A DNA stretch of 64,000 nt from Sulfurimonas sp. (lineage in GTDB: Bacteria > Campylobacterota > Campylobacteria > Campylobacterales > Sulfurimonadaceae), in NCBI GenBank assembly GCA_030949825.1, contig JAUZSC010000037.1:62001-126000 (forward strand). Reading direction: 5' to 3'. Position 1 is the stretch's first letter, and each line of letters starts with the position of its first letter. Positions 1-9,433 of this stretch are shown piece after piece. A program made the translations under genes and the position numbers. The notes beneath the pieces were generated by a model, which saw only the letters and a program-made list of their open reading frames with translations, was not told where the DNA came from and did no database searches.

Positions 1-212
1 TCAACTTTATCGGCATATTCACAACCACCATAGTAGCGTTTTTGAGGATAACCCTCTGCATACTTGTTCGTAAACACAGAACCCATAGCTTCCATAACTG
101 CTGGAAGTGTAAAGTTCTCAGATGCAATCATCTCTAAATGGTCTGTTTGACGCTCTAACTCTTTTTCACATAAATCAAATATTTCGCTGTCGTATTCTTT
201 TAAAAAACTCAT
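1..212 (-). CDS. glyA: Serine hydroxymethyltransferase, N-terminal part (runs off window start)
   Basis: The reverse strand from 212 encodes the first ~70 residues of serine hydroxymethyltransferase, the PLP enzyme that converts serine plus tetrahydrofolate to glycine plus methylene-tetrahydrofolate. Visible family signatures are IASENF near residue 30 and NKYAEGYP followed by [11 protein letters not shown] near residues 48-66. The start ATG is at 210-212. The rest of the gene lies outside the window. The assignment is firm although only a fragment is seen. Confidence 0.93.
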   Translation of the reverse strand, partial: MSFLKEYDSEIFDLCEKELERQTDHLEMIASENFTLPAVMEAMGSVFTNKYAEGYPQKRYYGGCEYADKV

Positions 213-361
213 AGTTATAAAATTCCTTGTTAAAATTACAAAAATTATACTTAAAAAAAAATAACAACTTACTTAGTTTATTATCAACTAGTTTAATTTT
301 ATAAGAAAAATTTATAAAATAAACTGTAAAATTAGGCATTAAACATAAAAAAGGAGTTCGT

Positions 362-850
362 ATGTTACATCCCGCAGTCGCACATTTTGCAATGGTATTA
401 CCACTTATATCTTTAGTTTTAGGTATCGCTTATCTAATAAAGCCTAGTGAGTTGATGTCTAAGATATCAACTCGATTTATGGTTTTTGCTGCAATATTTG
501 TAGTTATTGCTTTTTTTACAGGGAAAGAAGATGGGAGTGAAGCATACATCCTTTTAAGTTCGGCTGGAAAAGCTTTACTTTTAGAGCATAAGGACTTAGG
601 TTTATATTTAGCTATCGCAATGGGTATAGCAACAGTTATTAAGTTTTATGGTTGTTTTAAAACATCTTTTAAAATTGAGATGCTTGCAATTGTTCTCTTA
701 GCGGTTATAAGTGCTGGAATTTTGTACCAAGGTAAAATGGGTGGAGAATTAACTTATACGCACGGTGCTAATGTTGAGAATCATTCTGATGGTATGGATT
801 GTTTAGAAGAGATGGCAGAGGATGAAGAAGATGACGAAGAAGATGAATAA
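362..850 (+). CDS. DUF2231-type integral membrane protein with acidic tail
   Basis: A 162-residue protein with about four hydrophobic segments (residues ~5-25, 38-55, 78-98, 105-122) and the LHPAVAHFAMVLPL opening typical of DUF2231 membrane proteins, where an HP..HF pattern recurs. The last ~25 residues are almost entirely Glu and Asp (EEMAEDEEDDEEDE), probably cytosolic and perhaps metal binding, which is unusual for the family. An AAGGAG ribosome site lies just before the ATG. No biochemical role is established for the family. It faces glyA divergently, with 149 bases between them for both promoters. Confidence 0.7.
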   Translation: MLHPAVAHFAMVLPLISLVLGIAYLIKPSELMSKISTRFMVFAAIFVVIAFFTGKEDGSEAYILLSSAGKALLLEHKDLGLYLAIAMGIATVIKFYGCFKTSFKIEMLAIVLLAVISAGILYQGKMGGELTYTHGANVENHSDGMDCLEEMAEDEEDDEEDE

Positions 851-891
851 ATAAAGTGCTACAATTCCTTTAATAAAATTCAAGGAATTAA

Positions 892-1674
892 ATGCAAATT
901 GTTAGCCAAGCATTACTTAACTTAGGTGTGAATGAAAATAAAGATATTAATGAGTCTCAGTTAGTTTTACTTGGAGTTGAGCAAAGTGATAAGTCGCAGT
1001 ACAAAGATTTGTCACTTGGCAAAGAACTCTCAGATGCTAGGGCAGAATTATTTGTCTTGTTAAATGGTCTTGATGATAAAGAGATTCAAGAAAAAGTGAT
1101 TTTTAATTACAAAGCTTTACAGAAATTTCGTCAAGAACCTAAGGAAGTAGTTTCAAAAAGACCTTCAGGTGATGTAACAATCTACTGTGATGGTGGATGC
1201 ACCCCAAATCCAGGAAAAGCTGGTTCGGGTGTAGCTGTTTATAGAAATAATGAACTCTCAGAACTTTGGTATGGACTCTATGAAAGAATGGGAACAAATA
1301 ACACAGCAGAACTCGGCGCACTTTATCAGTCTTTACTTCTAGCCCAAAAAGAACTTACAAACGGAAATAAAGTTGATATAAAGTGTGACTCAATGTACTC
1401 TATAAACTGTATTAAAGTTTGGGCAATATCATGGGAAAAAAAGGGCTGGACTAAAAAAGGTGGAGAGATAAAAAATCTTGACATTATTAAACTAGCCTAC
1501 ACCCTGTACAACAGAATTAAAAAAGAGATTAGCCTTTCACATATAAAAGCACATGCTGGATTTGAGGGGAATGAATTAGCTGATAGAATGACGATGTTTG
1601 CAGTAGAAGAAAAAAGTGAAGATTTTGTTCAGTATACTAAGACTATAGATATAGAGGATATTTTAAGCAAGTAA
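892..1674 (+). CDS. rnhA: Ribonuclease HI with N-terminal extension
   Basis: RNase HI cleaves the RNA strand of RNA-DNA hybrids. The catalytic domain occupies residues ~95-235: first Asp in CDGGCTPNPG (~D99), Glu in NNTAELGAL (~E138), Asp in KCDSMYS (~D165), then HAGFEGNELAD with the last Asp near 229. The catalytic set is complete. The protein is 260 residues against ~150 for the classic enzyme. The extra ~95 residues at the N-terminus match no domain I recognise; they are not obviously the RNA-binding HBD of eukaryotic RNase H1. A TACAAT -10-like element lies at 860-865 and an AAGGAA site before the ATG. Confidence 0.9.
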   Translation: MQIVSQALLNLGVNENKDINESQLVLLGVEQSDKSQYKDLSLGKELSDARAELFVLLNGLDDKEIQEKVIFNYKALQKFRQEPKEVVSKRPSGDVTIYCDGGCTPNPGKAGSGVAVYRNNELSELWYGLYERMGTNNTAELGALYQSLLLAQKELTNGNKVDIKCDSMYSINCIKVWAISWEKKGWTKKGGEIKNLDIIKLAYTLYNRIKKEISLSHIKAHAGFEGNELADRMTMFAVEEKSEDFVQYTKTIDIEDILSK

Positions 1675-1713
1675 ATTCATTTACTGAATCTACTTGTAAA
1701 AAATTAAAGTGTA

Positions 1714-2205
1714 TTATTTACTCTCAACAATAGAAATACTATTGATAGCATCTTGACCTTCGATACTTGCAAGAACATCAAAACTAGCAGAATCATCTTC
1801 TTCAATCGCACCAAGAACAGTATGAACACCATCTAAGTGAGGTGTATCAACAAAAGTAATGAAAAATTGGCTTCCACCTGTGTTTGGTCCAGCGTGAGCC
1901 ATTGAAAGTGTACCTGGAGTATGAACACTTGTGTTTGTTGAAGTTTCACATTCAATAGCCCAACCTGGTCCACCAGTACCAGTTCCAGTTGGACAGCCAC
2001 CTTGAGCCATAAAACCAGGAATAACACGGTGAAAGTTTAGGTTGTCGTAGTAACCAGAATTTCCTAAGTGAGCGAAGTTAGCAACAGTATTTGGAGCTTC
2101 CTCTGGAAATAATTTTAACCAGATATCACCCTTAGCAGTTGAAACTTTTGCGTATTGTAATTTTGCTAATTCATCAGCACTTAAATCATATTTTTTTAAT
2201 GACAT
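1714..2205 (-). CDS. Cyclophilin-type peptidyl-prolyl isomerase
   Basis: A 163-residue single-domain cyclophilin that interconverts cis and trans proline bonds. Signatures are NFAHLGNSGYYDNLNFHRVIPGFMAQGG (residues ~43-70, with the catalytic Arg in FHRVI), then MAHAGPNTGGSQFFIT and LDGVHTVLG. There is no signal peptide, so it should be cytoplasmic. It is convergent with rnhA and stands alone. The length and all core motifs are normal. Confidence 0.93.
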   Translation of the reverse strand: MSLKKYDLSADELAKLQYAKVSTAKGDIWLKLFPEEAPNTVANFAHLGNSGYYDNLNFHRVIPGFMAQGGCPTGTGTGGPGWAIECETSTNTSVHTPGTLSMAHAGPNTGGSQFFITFVDTPHLDGVHTVLGAIEEDDSASFDVLASIEGQDAINSISIVESK

Positions 2206-2309
2206 TTATAGACCTTTATATTTTAATTTTGAAATTATAGTGAAAATTTACAAATAAAATAAATTTTTACAGATATAATATTTCAATTTAAAATAAACAT
2301 AAGGTAATT

Positions 2310-2627
2310 ATGATGAAAAATGAATATGTTGATATCATTAAACACGACCCAAATTATATAGAACTTGTATCGCGTAGAAAAAGTTTAACAATAAAACTCT
2401 CTTTAGTAATGCTCCTAGTATACTTTAGTTTTATATTGACTATAGCATTTAAGCCCTCACTTTTAGCTACGCCAATCTCAGAGGACTCTGTTATAACATA
2501 CGGTATCCCAGTTGGAATTTTTGTCATCATATTTGCCTTTATTTTAACAGGTGTTTATACCTTTAAAGCCAACAGAGAATTTGATGATTTAACAAAAAGA
2601 ATCAAAGATAAAGTAAAGGATATATAA
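2310..2627 (+). CDS. DUF485 membrane protein, YjcH-like partner of ActP
   Basis: A 105-residue protein with two hydrophobic segments (residues ~27-48 and 68-90) and a basic cytosolic tail. DUF485 genes (E. coli yjcH) commonly sit directly upstream of actP, and that is the arrangement here: its stop codon abuts the actP ATG with no gap, so the two are probably translationally coupled. The likely role is assisting acetate/cation symport. An AAGGTAATT ribosome site precedes two adjacent ATG codons, either of which could be used. Confidence 0.85.
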   Translation: MMKNEYVDIIKHDPNYIELVSRRKSLTIKLSLVMLLVYFSFILTIAFKPSLLATPISEDSVITYGIPVGIFVIIFAFILTGVYTFKANREFDDLTKRIKDKVKDI

Positions 2628-4295
2628 ATGACACAAAGAGCCTTTTTATTTTTAATACTTTCATCCATCGTTCTTTTTGCTACTGGCACTATAGAAGGAG
2701 AAATCCAAAAACAAGACTTAAATATGGCAGCGATTGTAATGTTTGTTATTTTTGTTGGAGCAACGCTTGGCATCACTTACTGGGCAGCTTCTAAAACCAA
2801 AAGTCCAAAAGATTTTTATACTGCGGGTGGTGGAATCACAGGTTTTCAAAATGGTATGGCGATAGCAGGCGATTACATGTCGGCGGCTTCATTTTTAGGA
2901 ATCTCAGGACTTGTATATATGAAAGGATATGATGGACTTATCTATTCTATAGGTTTTTTAGTTGGTTGGCCTATCATTCTTTTTATGATTGCCGAGCCTT
3001 TGAGAAACTTAGGAAAGTACTCCTTTGCTGATGTTGCTTCCTACAGACTAAAACAAACTCCTATCCGAATTCTCGCTGCGACGGGTTCTATCGCTACCGT
3101 TATTCTTTATCTTATCGCTCAAATGGTTGGAAGTGGAAAACTTATACAACTTCTTTTTGGACTTGAGTATGAGATAGCTGTTGTTTTAGTTGGAGTGCTT
3201 ATGATACTTTATGTAACTTTTGGTGGAATGCTAGCAACTACTTGGGTGCAAATTATTAAAGCCTTTTTACTTCTCTCAGGTGCAACATTTATGGCAATAG
3301 CTGTTATGAGTAACTATGACTTTAGTTTTGAGAAGCTTTTTTCTCACGCAACAGAGATAAAGGGAATAGAAATTATGTCACCAGGTGGTTTAGTCTCAGA
3401 CCCAATATCTGCTATTTCACTCGCAGTTGCTTTGATGTTTGGTACAGCAGGACTTCCTCATATTCTAATGCGTTTTTTTACAGTAAGTGATGCCAAAGAA
3501 GCAAGAAAATCTGTGTTTTACGCGACAGGGTTTATAGGTTACTTTTATATTTTAACTTTCATCATAGGATTTGGTGCAATCGTTATGGTTTTTCAAAATC
3601 CAGAGTATTTAGATATGGCTAAGCAAGCAATAGAAGGTGGAAGCCCTATCATCGGTGGAAATAATATGGCAGCAATTCACCTTTCTCATGCTGTAGGTGG
3701 AGACTTCTTTTTAGGTTTTATATCAGCGGTTGCTTTTGCTACGATTTTAGCCGTTGTATCTGGACTTACATTAGCAGGTGCATCTGCAATTTCTCATGAT
3801 TTATACGCAAGTGTATTTAAAGATGGTAAGGCAGATGCAAAGGCTGAAATGCGAGTGTCAAAGATAGCGACGGTTGTTCTTGGTCTTATCGCAATCATAA
3901 TGGGCATCATGTTTGAAACACAAAATATTGCCTTTGTAGTTGGCTTAGCTTTTGCAATCGCAGCATCTGCAAACTTTCCGATTTTAATACTTTCAATGTA
4001 CTGGAGACGACTTACAACAAGAGGTGCGGTAATAGGTGGTTCACTTGGTCTTGCAACAGCAGTTCTTTTAGTAATCCTTGGTCCTATCGTATGGGTAGAT
4101 ATTTTAGGGAATGGGGAAGCGATTTTTCCATATAAATACCCAGCATTATTTTCTGTAACAGTAGCATTTTTAGGAATTTATTTCTTTAGTGTGACAGATA
4201 AATCACAGCGTGCAAAAAAAGAGCAAGAAGCTTTTGAGATGCAGTTTATAAGAAGTCAAACAGGGATTGGTGCTGAGGGTGCTAACGAGCATTAG
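2628..4295 (+). CDS. actP: Cation/acetate symporter
   Basis: A 555-residue sodium:solute symporter (SSS) family protein with roughly thirteen membrane segments. It closely resembles ActP: an N-terminal leader-like helix, [20 protein letters not shown] (residues ~55-75), [15 protein letters not shown], and [11 protein letters not shown] in the middle. Function: uptake of acetate and other short monocarboxylates with Na+ or H+. Acetyl-CoA synthetase (6801-8747) lies downstream, so the cell can import and activate acetate. It is directly coupled to the DUF485 gene. A strong hairpin follows the stop codon. Confidence 0.92.
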   Translation: MTQRAFLFLILSSIVLFATGTIEGEIQKQDLNMAAIVMFVIFVGATLGITYWAASKTKSPKDFYTAGGGITGFQNGMAIAGDYMSAASFLGISGLVYMKGYDGLIYSIGFLVGWPIILFMIAEPLRNLGKYSFADVASYRLKQTPIRILAATGSIATVILYLIAQMVGSGKLIQLLFGLEYEIAVVLVGVLMILYVTFGGMLATTWVQIIKAFLLLSGATFMAIAVMSNYDFSFEKLFSHATEIKGIEIMSPGGLVSDPISAISLAVALMFGTAGLPHILMRFFTVSDAKEARKSVFYATGFIGYFYILTFIIGFGAIVMVFQNPEYLDMAKQAIEGGSPIIGGNNMAAIHLSHAVGGDFFLGFISAVAFATILAVVSGLTLAGASAISHDLYASVFKDGKADAKAEMRVSKIATVVLGLIAIIMGIMFETQNIAFVVGLAFAIAASANFPILILSMYWRRLTTRGAVIGGSLGLATAVLLVILGPIVWVDILGNGEAIFPYKYPALFSVTVAFLGIYFFSVTDKSQRAKKEQEAFEMQFIRSQTGIGAEGANEH

Positions 4296-4296
4296 C

Positions 4297-4317
4297 AAGG
4301 TGTGTAATTCACACCTT
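4297..4317. terminator. Bidirectional hairpin terminator between actP and the convergent gene
   Basis: A perfect 8-bp stem, AAGGTGTG (4297-4304) and CACACCTT (4310-4317), encloses a TAATT loop. It sits between the actP stop and the stop of the convergent gene. There is a short T-rich stretch on the plus side only, so termination strength is uncertain. Confidence 0.7.
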
Positions 4318-4763
4318 TAATCTTTATCATCCTCAAATTGTTCTATAAATTGTGAAAGTAAAAAATCTACACTTTCTAAAACTTCATTATCTATTTCAGT
4401 TCTATCAACATCAATAAAGTCAGTTCCTTGATATGTCAAGGCAAAAGTTTTGTCTTGATTTTTTCTAAAAGTTTGCACTTCTTCGCCTAATGCTAATTTA
4501 ATATATATGTAATGAGTTTCATCATCTTCTATGTCTTGAAGTTCTAACATAAGTGTTGGTGAGTCTTGGGCTTGAGTTTTTATCCCATTCTTTAAAAGGA
4601 TATCATTCATCTTTTGCTTGGATAGAATTATAGTTTGTGGGTCTAAATAAGAGATTTGATTAACAACATAAATATTTGCCTTTGTAACTCCAGTTAAAGT
4701 CCAAAAACCTCCACTTAAAAGATAGCTTGCACTAAAAATCAAAAGACTAATAATCTTCATCAT
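4317..4763 (-). CDS. Exported protein of unknown function
   Basis: A 148-residue protein with an N-terminal hydrophobic segment (residues ~3-18, ISLLIFSASYLLSGG) that looks like a signal peptide. The rest is soluble and acidic, ending in an EQFEDDKD tail. I recognise no domain. It overlaps the thioredoxin-fold gene upstream by four bases (ATGA type) and is therefore probably co-translated with it. The context suggests a periplasmic accessory of that thioredoxin-like protein, which is inference only. Confidence 0.6.
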   Translation of the reverse strand: MMKIISLLIFSASYLLSGGFWTLTGVTKANIYVVNQISYLDPQTIILSKQKMNDILLKNGIKTQAQDSPTLMLELQDIEDDETHYIYIKLALGEEVQTFRKNQDKTFALTYQGTDFIDVDRTEIDNEVLESVDFLLSQFIEQFEDDKD

Positions 4764-5188
4764 TTTAGATTCTTTAATCGTATATATGCCACATCTAAAA
4801 GTTTTGAGAACTCTTTTTTCTTTATATATCCCATTTCGTCGAAGAGTGACTCCTCATTACTAGGGTTGATAAAAAATATTCGAGGTGTGATTTTTGTTTC
4901 AAATTTCTTAGGAAAAAGTTTTACATCGTATTTTTGATCTACAACAAGAGTAACAACTTCATTGCTTAAACGATCTTTAATAAGCTTTGACTTTAAGGTT
5001 TTATTCTCAAATTTACGACACCAGGGACAATAATCAGCACTAAGAACCATAACGAGTAGTTTATTTTCTTCTTTAGCTTGAATCAAAGCTGTCTTATAGT
5101 CTCTATGAAAGTTCATTTCATTTGCAAATGTATCAAGATGAGCGGAAAAAAGACTTATGCTCATAAATAAAAAAAATACTATCTTCAT
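4760..5188 (-). CDS. Periplasmic thioredoxin-fold protein (CPWC)
   Basis: A 142-residue protein with a signal peptide (hydrophobic residues ~2-16) followed by a thioredoxin-like domain with active site ADYCPWCRKF (C54 and C57) and a cis-Pro loop region TKITPRIFFI near residue 100. The family (thioredoxin_7/SoxW/DUF255-like folds) reduces or isomerises disulfides in the periplasm; the client is unknown. The ATG overlaps the TGA of a 42-residue ORF upstream, and its own end overlaps the next gene, giving a tight three-gene unit. Confidence 0.8.
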   Translation of the reverse strand: MKIVFFLFMSISLFSAHLDTFANEMNFHRDYKTALIQAKEENKLLVMVLSADYCPWCRKFENKTLKSKLIKDRLSNEVVTLVVDQKYDVKLFPKKFETKITPRIFFINPSNEESLFDEMGYIKKKEFSKLLDVAYIRLKNLK

Positions 5189-5313
5189 ACATTTTCCTCC
5201 CGTGGAGCAGCTCTATTGGCACGATAAATCTGATGACTTGTTTTTTCATCTTGGGGACCTCTTAATACAGAATCGATTTTTTCAAGGTCTAGTTTTTTTG
5301 GCTTGTTTTTCAT
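5185..5313 (-). CDS. 42-residue basic small protein, coupled to the thioredoxin-like gene
   Basis: On the minus strand an ATG at 5311-5313 opens a 42-codon frame ending with a TGA whose bases overlap the ATG of the thioredoxin-fold gene (ATGA). The product starts MKNKPKKLDLEKIDSVLRG and ends NRAAPREENV; it has no membrane segment and is hydrophilic. The GGAGG that serves the next gene lies inside it. The 4-base coupling argues that it is real. I do not recognise the family. From 5314 to 5412 I see no further gene. Confidence 0.5.
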   Translation of the reverse strand: MKNKPKKLDLEKIDSVLRGPQDEKTSHQIYRANRAAPREENV

Positions 5314-5412
5314 AAGGCATACCAAAAAAGAAAAAGATAAAATCCCAGATTCCTCTAAAAAACATACGAATATATTTTATTATAGCTTTAAAGATGATAA
5401 TAATATATTTCA

Positions 5413-5944
5413 TTATTGACCTAGTCCAAATACATTCGAAAGTGTATTTATATAGTTGAAGTACGCTGTAATAGAAACAGCTTCTAAAATCTGCACATCA
5501 GTGAAACCCATATCTTTAAGTGCATCTAGTTCTTCTTTTAAAATTTTATAACTATCTTTTTTTGGCAGCTTTAATACAGAAGTGTAAGAGTGCTTTGTCT
5601 TTGTCACTAGTATTGATAGAATCAACACCTTGGAGTATTTCTTCTATTTTTTCTTCACTAAGACCTAGCATCTTAGCTATATTTTTGTGAACATCGACAC
5701 ACATTTTACAGCCATTTTCTTTAGATATTAAAAGAGCAATCGCTTCTTTGATATCATACGATAATGTTGTTTCGTCAAATAAGTAAGACTGTACCATCAT
5801 ATCTGTAGCATTATATATTTTCTCATCTATTGCAATAAGTTTAAATATATCGCCTAGTTGACCTGTCTTTTCTAAGATAGGTCGTGCTTTATCTTGGATC
5901 GAGGGAATCATATCCTCAAATTCTGGTAATTTAATATGTGCCAT
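5413..5944 (-). CDS. AhpD/carboxymuconolactone decarboxylase-like protein (apparent frameshift)
   Basis: Two overlapping reading frames together give one ~177-residue AhpD-like protein. The first holds the CxxC redox motif KENGCKMCVDVHKN (C79, C82, H86) typical of alkylhydroperoxidase D-type proteins. The frame breaks at a run of seven T (plus strand 5557-5563); removing one base joins ...FCIKAAKK to DSYKILKEELDALKDMGF and restores the C-terminal helices. Likely role: peroxide or thiol-dependent redox defence. It is divergent from a MerR-type regulator with a palindrome between them, which suggests it is the regulated target. The break is probably a sequencing error. Confidence 0.75.
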
Positions 5945-5957
5945 ATCTTTCCTTTTA

Positions 5958-5982
5958 AAACGTTAAGTTAAACTTTACGTTT
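5958..5982. promoter_or_regulatory. Near-perfect palindrome, likely MerR-family operator
   Basis: Half sites AAACGTTAAGTT (5958-5969) and AACTTTACGTTT (5971-5982) are reverse complements except at one position, around a central A. The palindrome lies between the AhpD-like gene (minus) and the merR-like gene (plus). Its TTAAGTTAAACTTTA core resembles operators of MerR-family regulators. Function is inferred from position and symmetry. Confidence 0.65.
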
Positions 5983-5994
5983 AGAAGTATATGC

Positions 5995-6000
5995 TATAAT
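5995..6000 (+). promoter_or_regulatory. -10 element (TATAAT) for the MerR-type regulator
   Basis: A perfect TATAAT preceded by TGC lies 30 bases before the GTG start of the regulator and 12 bases after the palindrome. The regulator bound to the palindrome could therefore also control its own transcription. Confidence 0.6.
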
Positions 6001-6029
6001 TCTTAATAAAAACTAAATGAGAGAAATTT

Positions 6030-6719
6030 GTGGAATATAAAATATCTGAACTCGTAGCAAAAAGTGATACACCAAAGTCTACAATACTTTACTATATTAA
6101 AGAAGGTTTACTCCCCCAAGCAAAGAAATTAAAATCTAATGTCCATAGATATAATAATGAACATGTGGAACTCATTAAATATATAAAATATATGAAAAAT
6201 GAGATGGGAAGTACAAATGATCAAATTAAATTAGCCTTAGAGAAAAAAAATAATTCATTTTCAAGTTCGTACACAATGCTTGAACCTTTGATGAGTACAC
6301 TTAGTGGCATAGATGCTAATGCTAAACATTATTCAAAAAATGAATTTATTATTCATTATGATATTGATGAGAATTTGTTAAATACATTATTGAAAGATGG
6401 TATTTTAATCCCAATTAGTGTAGATGATTATACACATAAAGAAGCTTCTATTATTCATTTAATAGAAAATTTTCTTGATGTCGGAATTGAATATAGTATT
6501 ATTAAAGAGTATGTTAAACAGGCAAATATACTCTCTAAACTTGAATATGAGATGCAAAAGCAATTATGTAATGTTAGAAGTGATGAGAACTTTTCTACAC
6601 TTTGGAAAATTATGTTTGAGACATTGTTTAATACCAAAGAATATATTTTTAATCGTTCAACCTACAAGGTACTATTTCAGGGACTAAAAGAAGAGATAAA
6701 TGAAAAAAATAAATTATAA
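6030..6719 (+). CDS. MerR-family transcriptional regulator
   Basis: A 229-residue protein with an N-terminal MerR winged helix-turn-helix: YKISELVAKSDTPKSTILYY at residues 3-22, then KEGLLPQAKK, followed by the HRYNNEHVELIKYIKYMKNEMG helix. The C-terminal ~150 residues are helical with no clear metal-binding cysteine cluster, so the effector is unknown. The start is GTG at 6030, with GAGAG upstream. It is divergent from the AhpD-like gene and shares the palindrome at 5958-5982 with it. Being longer than the ~130-residue metal sensors, it may have a ligand-binding effector domain. Confidence 0.82.
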   Translation: MEYKISELVAKSDTPKSTILYYIKEGLLPQAKKLKSNVHRYNNEHVELIKYIKYMKNEMGSTNDQIKLALEKKNNSFSSSYTMLEPLMSTLSGIDANAKHYSKNEFIIHYDIDENLLNTLLKDGILIPISVDDYTHKEASIIHLIENFLDVGIEYSIIKEYVKQANILSKLEYEMQKQLCNVRSDENFSTLWKIMFETLFNTKEYIFNRSTYKVLFQGLKEEINEKNKL

Positions 6720-6759
6720 TGCTAGTTTCTTCTTCAAGGAAAACTAAATTTTGCTTAGA

Positions 6760-6765
6760 TATAAT
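6760..6765 (+). promoter_or_regulatory. -10 element for acs
   Basis: TATAAT preceded by T-rich sequence (TTTTGCTTAGA), 36 bases before the acs ATG. This matches the Campylobacterota housekeeping promoter style, in which the -10 box is conserved and the -35 is weak. Confidence 0.55.
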
Positions 6766-6800
6766 CTTTCATAATTAAATAAAGAGAAGGTATTTCAAAA

Positions 6801-8747
6801 ATGTCAGATTTACATAATAGAAAAGTGTACCAACCAAATCCAGAATTCGCTAAAAATGCAAATATTAAAAGTATGGATGAATACCATGCACTTCAAAACA
6901 AAGCGATAGAGAACTATGAAGGCTTTTGGGGTGATTACGCAAAAGAGAAACTTGACTGGATAGAGCCATTTACAAATACGCTTGATGAATCAAACTTTCC
7001 TTTTGTAAAGTGGTTTGATGGTGGAAAGTTAAATGTATCGGTGCAATGTATAGATAGACATTTAAAAAGGCGTGGTGAAAAAACTGCTATTTTATTTGAA
7101 GGTGACCGTGGTGATGTGCAAAAAATTACTTATAATGAACTCTCTCGTAGTGTAAATAAATTTGCAAACCTTTTAAAAGAAGACTTAAATGTTAAAAAGG
7201 GTGATAGAGTAGTTATCTATATGCCAATGATTCCAGAAGCTGCGTATGCAATGTTGGCCTGTGCAAGAATAGGGGCTATCCACTCAATCGTATTTGGTGG
7301 ATTTTCATCTGCTGCACTTAAAGATAGAATCGAAGATGCAGATGCTAAGATAGTTATAACTGCGGATGGTGCGTATAGGAAAACAAAACCTTATATGTTA
7401 AAACCTGTTGTAGATGCTGCGATAACTGAGGGTTCTCCAATAGAGAAAGTTCTTGTAGTTGAGCGTAACAATGAAGAAGTGACTTGGGTTGAGGGTCGTG
7501 ATGTTTCGTATACAAAGCTTATAAAAGATAAATCAGATGTCTGTGCTCCTGAAGTTATGGATTCTGAAGACCCACTTTTTCTGCTTTATACATCAGGTTC
7601 TACGGGTAAACCAAAGGGTGTACAACATAACTCAGCGGGATATATTTTATGGGCGCAAATGACAATGGAGTGGGTTTTTGATGTTAAGGAAACGGATGTA
7701 TTTTGGTGTACAGCTGATATTGGTTGGATTACAGGACATACCTATATAGTATACGGTCCACTTGCAATGGGTGCGACTACATTAATGTTTGAGGGTGTTA
7801 TAACTTACCCAGATGCTGGTCGTCCTTGGAAAATGGTTCAAGACCATAAAATAAATCAGTTTTATACAGCACCAACAGCTATTCGTGTACTTCATAAGAT
7901 GGGTGAAAATGAACCTTCTAAGTACGATATGAGTTCGTTAAAGGTGCTTGGAACAGTTGGTGAGCCAATCGATCCTCCTGCGTGGAAATGGTACTACGAA
8001 GAAGTAGGTTCAAGTAAGTGTGCGATTGTAGATACATACTGGCAGACTGAAACGGGTGGACATATAGTTTCTCCACTTCCTGGTGCTACTCCTATCAAAC
8101 CTGCGTGTGCAACTTTACCACTTCCCGGGATTATGGGTGAAATTTTAGACCCTGAGACTGGACAAAAAGTTGGAGCAGGGGAAAGTGGATATATGTGTAT
8201 CACTCGACCTTGGCCTTCAATGATTCGTGGAGTATGGGGAGATCCTGAGCGATTTGTTAAATCTTACTTTGGTGATGTGAAAAAAGATGGCAAAGCGGTG
8301 TACTTTACAGGTGATGGTGCAACCTATGACAAAGATGAGTATATAACGATTACAGGGCGTACAGATGATGTTATAAATGTATCTGGGCATAGAATGGGAA
8401 CGGCTGAGGTAGAAGCTGCGATACTTAAACATAAGAATGTTGCAGAAGTGGCAGTCGTTGGGAGAAAACATACGATTAAAGGTGAATGTATATTTGCTTA
8501 TGTTGTTTTAAAATCAGGTGAAGAAACAGGTGAGAAAAAAGAGATTAATGCTTTTATAAAACAAGAGATAGGAAGTATCGCAATTTGTGATGATATGGTA
8601 TTTACATCAGGGCTACCAAAAACACGCTCAGGAAAAATAATGCGTAGAATCTTACGCTCGATTGCAAAAGGTGAGGCTATAACTCAGGATATCTCAACGC
8701 TTGAAGATCCTAGTATTGTTGCGAAAATATCGGAAATGGTGAAGTAG
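6801..8747 (+). CDS. acs: Acetyl-CoA synthetase (AMP-forming)
   Basis: A 648-residue enzyme that activates acetate with ATP and CoA to acetyl-CoA. The length is normal for Acs. Motifs: AMP-binding loop [14 protein letters not shown] near residue 263, TYWQTETGG near 413, [31 protein letters not shown] near 510-540, and the C-terminal [11 protein letters not shown] whose Lys (~611) is the acetylation-regulated catalytic residue in the family. With actP upstream it forms an acetate uptake and activation route. It lies 2 bases before pyrF. Confidence 0.96.
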   Translation: MSDLHNRKVYQPNPEFAKNANIKSMDEYHALQNKAIENYEGFWGDYAKEKLDWIEPFTNTLDESNFPFVKWFDGGKLNVSVQCIDRHLKRRGEKTAILFEGDRGDVQKITYNELSRSVNKFANLLKEDLNVKKGDRVVIYMPMIPEAAYAMLACARIGAIHSIVFGGFSSAALKDRIEDADAKIVITADGAYRKTKPYMLKPVVDAAITEGSPIEKVLVVERNNEEVTWVEGRDVSYTKLIKDKSDVCAPEVMDSEDPLFLLYTSGSTGKPKGVQHNSAGYILWAQMTMEWVFDVKETDVFWCTADIGWITGHTYIVYGPLAMGATTLMFEGVITYPDAGRPWKMVQDHKINQFYTAPTAIRVLHKMGENEPSKYDMSSLKVLGTVGEPIDPPAWKWYYEEVGSSKCAIVDTYWQTETGGHIVSPLPGATPIKPACATLPLPGIMGEILDPETGQKVGAGESGYMCITRPWPSMIRGVWGDPERFVKSYFGDVKKDGKAVYFTGDGATYDKDEYITITGRTDDVINVSGHRMGTAEVEAAILKHKNVAEVAVVGRKHTIKGECIFAYVVLKSGEETGEKKEINAFIKQEIGSIAICDDMVFTSGLPKTRSGKIMRRILRSIAKGEAITQDISTLEDPSIVAKISEMVK

Positions 8748-8749
8748 CC

Positions 8750-9433
8750 ATGGAATTGTGTATTGCACTCGACTTAGCTACAAAAGAAGAAAATTTAGCA
8801 CTTATACAAAAAATAAAAAACTACAATGTTTGGCTTAAAGTGGGACTTCGTACTTATATTCGTGATGGTGAAGATTTTATTTTAGCTATTAAAAAGATAA
8901 ATCCAGATTTTAAAATATTTTTAGATTTAAAACTTTATGATATTCCAAATACGATGGCTGATTCTGCTGAGTCTATTATGGGACTAGGTGTTGATATGTT
9001 TAATGTGCATGCAAGTGCAGGTAAGCGTGCTATGAAAGAAGTTATGACTAGGTTAAGTACTTATGAGAAGCGACCCATAGTTTTAGCGGTAACTGCATTA
9101 ACTTCTTTTAGTGAAGATGAATTTAAAGCGGTGTATGAAAAAGACATAGCATCCAAGGCTGATCAATTTGCAAAAGATGCGATGGAAAGTGGACTTGATG
9201 GTGTTGTGTGTTCAGCGTATGAAAGTGCATCTATTAAAAATATTACAAGTAAAGAGTTTATGACATTAACACCGGGAATACGACCTTTTGGCGAAGATGC
9301 TGCAGATCAAAAAAGAGTTGCTGATGTGGCATTTGCAAAAGAAGCTTTAGTTGACTTCATCGTAGTGGGTCGTCCAATTTATACTTCAAAAAATCCTGCT
9401 GAGGTAGTTGCTAAAATATTAGAACTTATTTAA
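8750..9433 (+). CDS. pyrF: Orotidine 5'-phosphate decarboxylase
   Basis: A 227-residue enzyme that makes UMP from OMP in pyrimidine synthesis. The catalytic core FLDLKLYDIPNT lies near residues 56-67, and the phosphate-binding parts are TPGIRPFG and VVGRPIY near the C-terminus. All catalytic residues are present. It begins 2 bases after acs and is probably co-transcribed with it. Its 3' end overlaps the stop codon of the convergent protease gene by four bases. Confidence 0.95.
   Translation: MELCIALDLATKEENLALIQKIKNYNVWLKVGLRTYIRDGEDFILAIKKINPDFKIFLDLKLYDIPNTMADSAESIMGLGVDMFNVHASAGKRAMKEVMTRLSTYEKRPIVLAVTALTSFSEDEFKAVYEKDIASKADQFAKDAMESGLDGVVCSAYESASIKNITSKEFMTLTPGIRPFGEDAADQKRVADVAFAKEALVDFIVVGRPIYTSKNPAEVVAKILELI

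Noticed and set aside
863..889. Inverted repeat AATTCCTT...AAGGAATT covering the rnhA ribosome site
   Set aside because: The likely -10 (TACAAT, 860-865) would start transcription inside or after the left arm, so the hairpin probably never forms in the mRNA.
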